Shown here: in pieces, positions 37,701-45,356 of the stretch
Layout of the letters: the number at the start of each line of letters is the position of its first letter
Numbering within the stretch: position 1 is the first letter of the stretch
Assembly: GCF_943733665.1 (NCBI RefSeq)
Contig: NZ_OX030782.1
Coordinates: 330,001-394,000, forward strand
Origin: Aquimarina sp. Aq107
Lineage (GTDB): Bacteria; Bacteroidota; Bacteroidia; Flavobacteriales; Flavobacteriaceae
Direction: 5' to 3'
DNA: 64,000 nucleotides
Position numbers and translations under genes: made by a program
The notes under the pieces: model-generated
Databases searched by the model: none
Told to the model about the DNA's origin: nothing
Seen by the model: only the letters and a program-made list of their open reading frames with translations

Positions 37701-39180
37701 TCAGATGAACTCACTTGGAAAGGAAGAGTACAAAGAAAGCTTATCTGAATTTAATACCACAGTAAGTATCGTTCAAAGTATTAAATCTTGCTATCAAAGA
37801 AATAAAATCAACCTGTATATTTTAACCAATAATGTTAACAATGTTATAGGAAATGAAGAGATTAATCTTAATAATTCAATCAATTCAGGAATACCAGTTA
37901 TAATATCCCAAGAGAATAATAATATTAATTGTTGTTGTATAGATCTAGCTTTGGATGATAATAAAAGTGAAGTGATATCAAATGTTTTTAAAGAAATTAA
38001 TTCAAATATCTCTGACAACTACATAGCTTATAGAAATAAATATAGATGGGTAAAAAGTTTTAATCCTGTAAAAATTGAAAAAACTAAAGAATCCACAAGA
38101 ATTAGAGAAAAAGGAACTTATTTAATTACAGGTGGCTTAGGTAATTTAGGTTATTTACACGCTAAACATTTGTTAGAAAATTACAATGCTTCGGTAATTA
38201 TTTTAGGAAGGAGTGAAATTGAAAATAATTTTGATAATAATAAGAAAGCATTAAGATTTGAAGAGTTAAGTCAAATAGGTAATGCAAAATACTATAATGT
38301 TGATTTAAAGGATCTGAGTTCTTTGCAAAAAATAGTAGATAATATTGAAGATACTATAGGGGAAATAAATGGTGTTTTTCATTTTGAAGGCACTATTTCG
38401 GGTAATTCTATAAAAGTTATGGATTTCTTAGATAAAGGAGACCTAGATGAGCAATTTGAAGCTAAAGTTTTGAGTACAATTACCTTGGGAAAAATATTTT
38501 ATAATAAACAACTAGATTTTTGTTTATTATCTTCTTCATTGTCAACTATAATTGGAGGTAAGGAGTCGATTGCTTATGTAGCTGCTAACTCCTTTTTAGA
38601 TTCATTTTGTAACTCAGAGGTCATTAAAAATTGTATAACCATTAATTATGATGGATTTAGTTTTAATAACCAATCCGGTAATAATGGTATTAATTCGGAT
38701 AATGTAATTGATATTTTAAATAGAGTTCTGTCGTTAAACGATATTAATCAAATAATTGTTTCAACCAGGGATATAGACTACAGATTGTCTGAGTGGATTA
38801 CTAATAATAAGGAAAATAACAGAGAAAATACTATAAATGATACTTTAGGAAAAAGCAAAATAGACGAAATCGATGTTGATCGATCACTTTTATCTTCTAA
38901 TTATATTGAGCCTACTTCCCCAATTGAAATGAAACTGATTGATTTATTTCAAAACCTTTTCGATTTAAATAAGATAGGAATAGAAGATAATTTTTTGGAA
39001 TTAGGAGGGAATTCTTTACTGGCGACTCAGCTAATTAATAAAATTAATAAGGAGTTGGAAATAGAGATATCAATTTCTGAAGTCCTAACCAATAACACCA
39101 TTAAAGATTTAGCACTGTTAGTTGAAGAAAGACAATGGTTACAAGATGAAAGGGAGTTATCTAATGAAATCATATTATAA
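34744..39180 (+). CDS. PKS1: type I KS-AT-KR-ACP module
   Basis: A 1478-residue single-module polyketide synthase, four bases after NRPS3. KS (about 9-430) has the catalytic Cys in NTACSSSLTAVH (near 178) and both His motifs (EAHGTGT, NLGHLDTAAG). AT (about 525-830) has GHSLGEYV (near 620) and HAFH (near 718), the malonyl-CoA specificity motif. KR (about 1120-1330) has TGGLGNLG and the Ser/Tyr/Asn set (LLSSSLST, YVAANSF), so it should be active. ACP has LGGNS near 1415. There is no DH or ER, so the product keeps a beta-hydroxy group. It follows an aminoacyl module, so it should give a statine-like gamma-amino-beta-hydroxy acid. The tail ends SNEIIL, fitting the TubC domain of the next protein. 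Confidence 0.92.
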   Translation: MNKGQNKTDIAIIGMSCKFPKSNDAKEFWTNVSEGNELFGFYSDEELLKHGYSEDKISKSNFVKSKIEIPDVESFDYRFFNYTKAEAEMMDPQSRILHEQVWLALEDASCDISNYKKKIGLFLTASNNELWLAHSKINPNDKVNPFYISQLADNKFSNTLISYKLNLKGPSYYINTACSSSLTAVHLACRNLLLKECSMAVAGGAKIVSNVNKGYTFQEGMIFSKDGYCKAFDEDSSGTISGEGSGVVVLKRLDDAINDGDQIYAVIKSSAVNNDGGNKVGYTAPSIDGQSNCIKLAHKIAKIDPNTITYVEAHGTGTKLGDPIEIGALNKAFNYDKNHKCYIGSVKTNLGHLDTAAGITGLIKTALAINNKLIPPSLNFTRPNPEINFEEGPFQVVTELKQWQTSVENPIRAGVSSFGIGGTNAHVILEEAPFRKTTSRSRPYQLLTYSANTFNSLTNYSKSLSKFLESEKEMNLADVAYSLNTGRKSFKYRNYIVSENDMKALQNSKFSNNSAGNESSALKKNIVFLFSGQGSQYFKMGKDLYEQETYFKNLMDNGFDILKSITNLNFKKIIGYTEEDEVDETLINETQYTQPLLFLIEYSIAKLLLHWGVSPKHMIGHSLGEYVVACISGVFSFEDGLELVVRRGELMSKTSEGAMLYVDLSRDKVERFLNEDLSIAAINTPDTVVISGKKKAIENLISRLEKEEITTIKLKTSHAFHSILMDEIIEDFKKVLEEISFNEPKMSFISNLYGKEISDNISPEYWINHLRNTVRFSDGINSISEAENLLFVEIGPGNTLLNFCKKNIKSSEIFQTIRHPKEMVDDNQKLTIFLGELYTKGVDLNWENYYEKEVRNKVSIPKYCFDKYVLDVKVDPFENISDLNIKDSLKSISDWFYEPSWKRKNRLNNVGYKENEIFLIFEDSIGYSKLLVEKFRNKNNFFVIKKSKEFLSHDNNHFELDTENENHLKLLFKELSLEDSKTLNVIQMNSLGKEEYKESLSEFNTTVSIVQSIKSCYQRNKINLYILTNNVNNVIGNEEINLNNSINSGIPVIISQENNNINCCCIDLALDDNKSEVISNVFKEINSNISDNYIAYRNKYRWVKSFNPVKIEKTKESTRIREKGTYLITGGLGNLGYLHAKHLLENYNASVIILGRSEIENNFDNNKKALRFEELSQIGNAKYYNVDLKDLSSLQKIVDNIEDTIGEINGVFHFEGTISGNSIKVMDFLDKGDLDEQFEAKVLSTITLGKIFYNKQLDFCLLSSSLSTIIGGKESIAYVAANSFLDSFCNSEVIKNCITINYDGFSFNNQSGNNGINSDNVIDILNRVLSLNDINQIIVSTRDIDYRLSEWITNNKENNRENTINDTLGKSKIDEIDVDRSLLSSNYIEPTSPIEMKLIDLFQNLFDLNKIGIEDNFLELGGNSLLATQLINKINKELEIEISISEVLTNNTIKDLALLVEERQWLQDERELSNEIIL

Positions 39181-39218
39181 TCTTCTTTGGTGTAATAGGA
39201 TTAAACATAAATTCACAG

Positions 39219-42200
39219 ATGAGAAATTTGCTTAAAGAATTACGAGAGCACAATATTTACGTTTCATTACAAGGGGAAGAACTTAAATTGAAATTTAATG
39301 GAGAAAAGCTTCCTGATGATTTAATTTCAAGAATTAAAGAGTATAAACAGGAAATAATAAAGTACTTAAAACAAGGGAGTCAACAAAATAATTCTAAGGA
39401 AAAAATTCCAAATACGCTTTTATCCGAAGAAGGTTATATGTTATCAAATTCACAAAATAGATTATGGATTTTGGATCAGGCAGAAGGAGGGTTACCGGCA
39501 TATAATATTAGTAATCAAACTATTTTAGATGGTAATTATAATATTGATCTTTTTAAAGAAGCGATTTTTCTATTGCTAGATCGTCATGAAATACTAAGAA
39601 CTGTTTTTAGAAAGAACAATGAGGGAGAACCGCGACAATTTGTATTATCCAGCGAGGAAATTAATTTTAAGATAGATTATGTAGATTTAAGAGGAGAAGA
39701 AGAGCAAAATGAAGCCATTATCAACTTTATAAAAAAAGATACGTACAGAGTGTTTTCTATTGAAAAAGGGCCTCTATTATCAGCAGCATTGATTCATTTG
39801 GAAAACGAAATATATATATTCCATTATAATATGCACCATATAATAAGTGATGGATGGTCTTTAAAAATACTTGCCAATGAGGTAATAAAAATATATAATA
39901 ATTTGTGTTCTGATGAAATCGGAACTTTAAGACCATTAAGGATTCAATATAAAGATTTTGCTGCTTGGCAAAGTGCCAAAATTGAAAATGGGAATTATTC
40001 GGCGCATCAAAACTTTTGGAATAAACACCTTTCGGGGAAATTACCTCAATTGAATTTACCTTCAAATAAGCAAAGGCCTTCGATAAAGACCAATAAAGGA
40101 GAATTACTAGAAATGTATTTGCCTAGTAAAGTAGTTTCAGGCTTACATTCATTTGCCCAACAAAATAATGGCTCTTTATTTATTAGTATACTATCTATTT
40201 GGAATATTTTAATGCATAAATATAGTGGAGAAAAAGATATCATTATCGGAACTCCCGTGGCTGGACGTGAACATATAGATTTAGAAAATCAAATAGGCTT
40301 TTATGTAAATACACTCGCGCTAAGAAATAATGTAGATCCAGATAATACTTTTATTGAACATTACAATTATACGAAAGAGAGAGTTCTGTCAGCGCTCTCT
40401 TATCAGACATATCCTTTTGATCTCTTAGTTAACGAATTAAATATCCAAAGAGATCCAAGTAGAAATGTTGTGTTTGACATTATGTTGGCTTTACAGAATA
40501 CAGAAAAAATATCTAAATCCGAAAATCATGAAATAACTCCAGGCGAAGTTTATTCTAAAGGCGAGTCTAGAACCAAATTCGACATGGGAATAACTTTTTT
40601 TGAAGTAGAATCTTTATTAAAGTTTCAGATCAATTTTAATACAGCTATTTATGACAAAGAAATGATTACCCAAATGATGCATCATTTTAAACTGTTGTCT
40701 GAAGCATGTATTACTTCCAATAAAGTAAAGATTCGTGATATTGATTTTTTATCAGAAAAAGAAAAACAAAAACAACTTTTTGATTTTAATTCTTTTAATC
40801 TAGGAGATAATGATGGAAAAACATTTCTTGAATATTTTAATGAAAAAGTCAAACGATTTCCGAAACATATAGCAATTCAAAAAGAAAATAGAAAAATAAG
40901 TTACAACCAATTAGATAGTGATTCAAATCAAATAGCAAATTTTTTGATTAAAAATGGAATTAGAAAGGGAGATTTTATACCATTCTCTCTAGCTGATAAA
41001 GTTGATGCAATTACAACGATGTTGGGGGTTATGAAAGTTGGAGCTGCTTATGTACCTATATATGATAGATTTATAAAAGGAGAGGTAAACACTATTCTTA
41101 ATGATATAGAAGCAAAACTATTTATTACAGATTTATCCATTAAAGAAGAGAAAGGAAATATTGATGATGTTTCTTTAGTAAGTTATGAAGATATGCTCTC
41201 AGATTCTTTTGAATCTGAAATAACCGAGCCTATTAAAATAGATAAGGAAGATATTGTGTATGTTATCTATACATCGGGAACAACCGGTAAACCTAAAGGT
41301 GTATTGGTAACCCATGGTAATCTGAGTGATTATTTATTAGGATTGACACAAAAACTTAATATCGAAAAGAAAAGCCATTATGGTTTAATGTCAACTTTAG
41401 GTGCAGATTTAGGATATACATTTCTTTATGGAGCATTAGCAACAGCAGGTACATTACATGTATTTTCAGACGAAATGCTTAAGGACAGTCCTAAGTTAAT
41501 CTCTTATTTTGAAAACAATGTCATTGATTATATTAAAATTGTTCCTGAACATTGGAACTCTATTCATAATGATGGGACACATCTTATCCCTCAAAAGGCT
41601 ATTGTTTTTGGAGGAAGTGTGTTAAATATGAGGGTAATTGAAAATTTAAACAGAAGTAGAGCTAAAATAGATATTTATAATCATTATGGACCAACAGAAA
41701 CCACAATTGGTAAATTAATGCATAAAGTAGATCTTTCGTACCGATATAACAGTGTATATATAGGGAAACCTTTTTCGAATACAAAAATATATGTTTTAGG
41801 GTCCAATTTAGAGTTGTTGCCTATTGGATGTGAAGGAGAATTATGCATTGGAGGTGATGGTGTATCTAAGGGATATTTGAATAGAAAGAATCTTACCGAT
41901 GAAAAATATATATCAAATCCTTACTGTAAGAGTGAAAAGTTATATAGAACAGGTGATATTGTAAAGTGGAACTCAGATGGACAAATTGTTTTTCTTGGAC
42001 GAAAAGATGATCAATTAAAAATTAGAGGTTATCGTGTTGAACCAGATGAAATTGTTAATAATTTAATCAGTTTTGAAGAAATAAAAGAAGCAATTGTTGT
42101 ATTAAAAAATGAGAATTCAGAAGATTATTTATGTGCCTATTTGGTTATTAATTCTGATACAATTGATCTTCGTCAGGTGCGTGAAAAATTAGAAGATATT

Positions 42201-42617
42201 TTGCCTTTATATATGATTCCAAACTTTTTTATAGAAGTGGATAGTATACCTTTGACATCAAACGGGAAAATAAATAAAGATGCATTACCCTCACCTTTAT
42301 CAAAAGGTGTTCTTCAACAAAAAGAATATATAGCGCCCAGAAATGAAATGGAAATTAAGTTGGTAGAGGTTTGGAAAGAACTTCTAGGAATTGAAAGAAT
42401 TGGTATTAATGAAAACTTTTTTGAATTAGGAGGCCATAGTTTAAAATTAATAAAACTTGTAAATGCCTACCATAAAATTTTCAATGTAGAAATAAAATTA
42501 AAAGATTTATTCGTTTTTAAGACCATTGAAAAACATGCAGAATTAATAGAAGTTCAAAGCTTAATTAATAATCAAAATAATACATCAAAAAAAGATGAGG
42601 AAACGATATCTTTTTAA
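39219..42617 (+). CDS. NRPS4: TubC-C-A(Asp)-T
   Basis: A 1132-residue one-module synthetase starting 38 bases after PKS1. TubC docking domain (1-52, NIYVSLQGEELKLKF), C (HHIISDG near 207), A (about 547-1020, YTSGTTGKPKG near 684) and T (LGGHS near 1065). The A domain is of a divergent group: the usual FDxS motif is replaced by LGADLGYTFLYGAL. The pocket code nevertheless reads DLTKVGHIG, identical to the classical Asp code of surfactin synthetase. It would add L-Asp after the statine-like unit. The C-terminus ends EETISF. Confidence 0.92.
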   Translation: MRNLLKELREHNIYVSLQGEELKLKFNGEKLPDDLISRIKEYKQEIIKYLKQGSQQNNSKEKIPNTLLSEEGYMLSNSQNRLWILDQAEGGLPAYNISNQTILDGNYNIDLFKEAIFLLLDRHEILRTVFRKNNEGEPRQFVLSSEEINFKIDYVDLRGEEEQNEAIINFIKKDTYRVFSIEKGPLLSAALIHLENEIYIFHYNMHHIISDGWSLKILANEVIKIYNNLCSDEIGTLRPLRIQYKDFAAWQSAKIENGNYSAHQNFWNKHLSGKLPQLNLPSNKQRPSIKTNKGELLEMYLPSKVVSGLHSFAQQNNGSLFISILSIWNILMHKYSGEKDIIIGTPVAGREHIDLENQIGFYVNTLALRNNVDPDNTFIEHYNYTKERVLSALSYQTYPFDLLVNELNIQRDPSRNVVFDIMLALQNTEKISKSENHEITPGEVYSKGESRTKFDMGITFFEVESLLKFQINFNTAIYDKEMITQMMHHFKLLSEACITSNKVKIRDIDFLSEKEKQKQLFDFNSFNLGDNDGKTFLEYFNEKVKRFPKHIAIQKENRKISYNQLDSDSNQIANFLIKNGIRKGDFIPFSLADKVDAITTMLGVMKVGAAYVPIYDRFIKGEVNTILNDIEAKLFITDLSIKEEKGNIDDVSLVSYEDMLSDSFESEITEPIKIDKEDIVYVIYTSGTTGKPKGVLVTHGNLSDYLLGLTQKLNIEKKSHYGLMSTLGADLGYTFLYGALATAGTLHVFSDEMLKDSPKLISYFENNVIDYIKIVPEHWNSIHNDGTHLIPQKAIVFGGSVLNMRVIENLNRSRAKIDIYNHYGPTETTIGKLMHKVDLSYRYNSVYIGKPFSNTKIYVLGSNLELLPIGCEGELCIGGDGVSKGYLNRKNLTDEKYISNPYCKSEKLYRTGDIVKWNSDGQIVFLGRKDDQLKIRGYRVEPDEIVNNLISFEEIKEAIVVLKNENSEDYLCAYLVINSDTIDLRQVREKLEDILPLYMIPNFFIEVDSIPLTSNGKINKDALPSPLSKGVLQQKEYIAPRNEMEIKLVEVWKELLGIERIGINENFFELGGHSLKLIKLVNAYHKIFNVEIKLKDLFVFKTIEKHAELIEVQSLINNQNNTSKKDEETISF

Positions 42618-42654
42618 ATAGAAGCCATCAAATTTTTGATTTTAGAAAATACTA

Positions 42655-42684
42655 TAGCCTTAGCTATATAAGGTTAGTTTTTTA
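42655..42684 (+). terminator. Terminator-like hairpin inside the operon (NRPS4 - C protein gap)
   Basis: TAGCCTTA (42655-42662) pairs with TAAGGTTA (42669-42676), one G-T pair, around a 6-nt loop. It is followed by G and six T. This has intrinsic-terminator form although the operon clearly continues, so it may act as an attenuator that the NusG paralogue overrides. Confidence 0.5.
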
Positions 42685-42722
42685 GAATATAGAGAAGATA
42701 AGGTTCACTATAAAATTTAAAA

Positions 42723-44321
42723 ATGAACATTATGAATAGTGATATTTTAAATTTATTGAAAGAATTAAAAAAACTCGAAGCAAGATTATATGTTGAAAAT
42801 GGAGTTTTAAAACTAGATATACAAAAAGAATTACTTACAGATACTCTAAAAAATGAAATTAAAGAAAATAAAGAAACCTTAATAGATTTATTAAGCGTTA
42901 AAAGAAATAATGAATATGAAGCTATAGAGAAATCAGAAAGAAAATTATCGTATCCGTTAAGTGAACAGCAAGAACAAATTTGGCTAGCTTGTCAAATGAA
43001 AAATGGATCGCGGGCATTTAATATGCCTACTTATATCGAATTTGGGAATGATTTTGAAATAAATAAATTTAAAAAAGCGATATATGAGGTTATTAAAAGA
43101 TACGATATTCTTCGAACAATTTTTGTAAATGAAGATGGTATAGTAAGACAAAAAGTTATTTCCTATAAGGAGTTTAATTTTAAAATTTTAGAGAAAAACC
43201 TCGAAGTTGAGAATGATTATAATTTGGTAGAGAAACATATTATTGAAGATACATCAAAAGAATTTGATTTAACTCAATATCCTCTGTTTAAAATTCATTT
43301 ACTAAAGTTATCTAATAATAAGTTTGTAGTATACTATAATCTTCATCATATAATATGTGATGGATGGTCATCAGAAATTTTGAGAAATGAAATTTTTAAC
43401 TACTATAAATCAGATGATATTAGTAATGTGTATTCAGAATTGGATACTCAGTATTCAGATTATGCAGTATGGCAAAAAGGAAATAGAGATAAGTTGTATT
43501 TCAAAAATAAAGATTTTTGGAAATCAAAACTAGATAAAGGAATGGTTCCTTTAGATTTAAATTTTGCAAACCCCAGACCTAAAAGTAAGAAATATGAAGG
43601 TAGATCAGAGTCAGTTATTTTACCTAAAGAGTATTTATATAAATTAGAAAGTATAGGGAAGAAAGAGCATATAACACTTTACATGCATTTACTTGCTATT
43701 TCCTCTTTACTGCTTTATAAGTTTTCATATCAAAAAAACTTAGTAATTGGTACAGCAATGTCAGGTAGAACACATCCTGATTTAGAAAATCAATTAGGGT
43801 GTTTTGTGAGATCCGTTCCATTATTTTTTAATATTAACCAAGAATTAGACTATTCAAACTATATAAAAGAAACCCAAAAAACTGTTCTAGAGGCTAGGGA
43901 TAATCAAGATTTTTCTTTTCATAAATTATTAAAAGAATTAAATTATAGAGTGGTTCCTTCAAGAGGGTTATTATTTGATGTAGTGGTTGTAATTGACCAA
44001 AATTTATCAGATGTGGCCAATAGTAAGAGTCAAGTAAATCCTTTAAGATTAGAAGTAAATAACAGTAAACATGATCTTACATTTTACTTTGGTTATTATG
44101 GTGATACAGTAAGTTTATCTGTCGTTTATAATACCATCTTATTTGAAGAAAAAGATATTAAATCTTTTGTGAATAGTTTTCTTGATTTGACAAGATCCGT
44201 CAGTGAAGATTCGACTATAAAAATAGAAACTCTAATGTCAAGTTTATCAGATGTTGAAGAAGATAAAGAATATAAGACTTTTCTGGATCTGGTAACAGAC
44301 GAAATTAGCGATGATTTTTAA
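42723..44321 (+). CDS. Stand-alone NRPS condensation protein: TubC-C
   Basis: A 532-residue protein holding only an N-terminal TubC-type docking domain (about 5-56) and one condensation domain with intact HHIICDG (near 208) and YPLSEQQEQIW at its start. The tail ends TDEISDDF. The matching adenylation and carrier domains begin the protein encoded two genes downstream (NRPS5, A-T-C), so one module is split between C and A. Breaks at this point are unusual because C and A normally share a rigid interface. Its C-terminal SDDF resembles the SEDF end of NRPS5, which also hands over to an A-first protein. Confidence 0.9.
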   Translation: MNIMNSDILNLLKELKKLEARLYVENGVLKLDIQKELLTDTLKNEIKENKETLIDLLSVKRNNEYEAIEKSERKLSYPLSEQQEQIWLACQMKNGSRAFNMPTYIEFGNDFEINKFKKAIYEVIKRYDILRTIFVNEDGIVRQKVISYKEFNFKILEKNLEVENDYNLVEKHIIEDTSKEFDLTQYPLFKIHLLKLSNNKFVVYYNLHHIICDGWSSEILRNEIFNYYKSDDISNVYSELDTQYSDYAVWQKGNRDKLYFKNKDFWKSKLDKGMVPLDLNFANPRPKSKKYEGRSESVILPKEYLYKLESIGKKEHITLYMHLLAISSLLLYKFSYQKNLVIGTAMSGRTHPDLENQLGCFVRSVPLFFNINQELDYSNYIKETQKTVLEARDNQDFSFHKLLKELNYRVVPSRGLLFDVVVVIDQNLSDVANSKSQVNPLRLEVNNSKHDLTFYFGYYGDTVSLSVVYNTILFEEKDIKSFVNSFLDLTRSVSEDSTIKIETLMSSLSDVEEDKEYKTFLDLVTDEISDDF

Positions 44322-44621
44322 GTTTAATCGTTATTCAAATAAAGTGTTTTTTTGATACCATTTCAGTAAAAGTTAAGATGAAAATAGAACTCTTCATTAA
44401 TGACTATCTACAGAAATCTATTAAAACGACCTCGTCTTAAACTGTAAATATTTAATACAGTTTTTAAAAACTCACTTAATTAAGAAAGTAACTTTTTTCC
44501 TGTTAACTCCATGTTATTTAGGTATGTCTATATAAGAATAGGCATGGTTTTAAAATGTATTGGGTGTAATACAGAATTTGGGTTATCAATTTTCTAATTA
44601 CCATATAAATACAATAATAAG
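44322..44621. other. 300-bp gap before the racemase, with terminator-like hairpin
   Basis: AAACTGTA (44439-44446) pairs perfectly with TACAGTTT (44456-44463) and runs into five T, a terminator-like structure. A weaker hairpin (ATGTCTAT/ATAGGCAT, about 44524-44545) follows. I found no TAnnTTTG box before the racemase, so an internal promoter is not supported. The gap divides the operon into two blocks. Confidence 0.5.
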
Positions 44622-45356
44622 TTGAAAAAAAAGATTGGAATTATTTCCGGTATGGGAACAAGAGCTGGGTTGTATTTTGTCAATAAATTGATTGATCAAA
44701 TACATGCGCCTAAGGATCAGGATTTTCCGGAGTTTATATTACATAACAATAGTAGTGTTCCAGATAGGACTTTAGCTATAGTATATGGAAAAGAATCTCC
44801 AGAAAGAGAACTGTTAAGGTCCATAAAGATGATGAACGAGTTACAAGTTGATTATATTGTTTTAACCTGTATAACCTCGTATCATTTTGTTAATATGTTG
44901 GATAAAGAGTTGCTTAAGAATATTTTAAATCCAGTAGAACTAACTATAAATGTATTATTACAAAAAGGCTACAGAAGAATTGGTCTTATGGCTACAACAG
45001 GGACAATAAAGTCGAAGCTTTTTCATAAACACTCTGAAGAAATAGATTTGATTACACTGAATGAAAAAGAACAGGAAGAACTTTTTATGAAGTCTATTTA
45101 TATGGATGGTGGTTTAAAATCCTCCGAAATTAAGGAAGAAGCATATTATCTTTTCGAAAAAGCATTTGATACTCTTAAAGAGTATGAAGTAGATGTTATG
45201 GTAGGAGGATGCTCCGAAGTCCAGATCGGATATGAGAATATTACAACCAAAATCCCATACATTGATACAATGTCGGTACTAGTTGATGAAGTTATAAAAG
45301 TAATGAATCTAAAGAAAACTACTAATGAACAAGAAGCTGATACATTCCTTGTTTGA
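44622..45356 (+). CDS. Aspartate/glutamate-type amino-acid racemase
   Basis: A 244-residue PLP-independent racemase. The TTG start is chosen because the conserved N-terminus KKIGIISGMGT begins there. The two catalytic cysteines are visible: LTCITSYH near residue 88 and GGCSEVQIG near 199, equivalents of the CNTAH and GCTE motifs. It interconverts L and D forms of Asp or Glu in the cytoplasm. Its 3' end overlaps the NRPS5 start by 32 bases in another frame, implying translational coupling. NRPS5 and NRPS6 open with A domains whose pockets resemble that of the microcystin D-methyl-aspartate module, whose cluster also carries an Asp racemase (McyF). Supply of D-Asp or D-Glu to those modules is the likely role. 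Confidence 0.88.
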   Translation: MKKKIGIISGMGTRAGLYFVNKLIDQIHAPKDQDFPEFILHNNSSVPDRTLAIVYGKESPERELLRSIKMMNELQVDYIVLTCITSYHFVNMLDKELLKNILNPVELTINVLLQKGYRRIGLMATTGTIKSKLFHKHSEEIDLITLNEKEQEELFMKSIYMDGGLKSSEIKEEAYYLFEKAFDTLKEYEVDVMVGGCSEVQIGYENITTKIPYIDTMSVLVDEVIKVMNLKKTTNEQEADTFLV

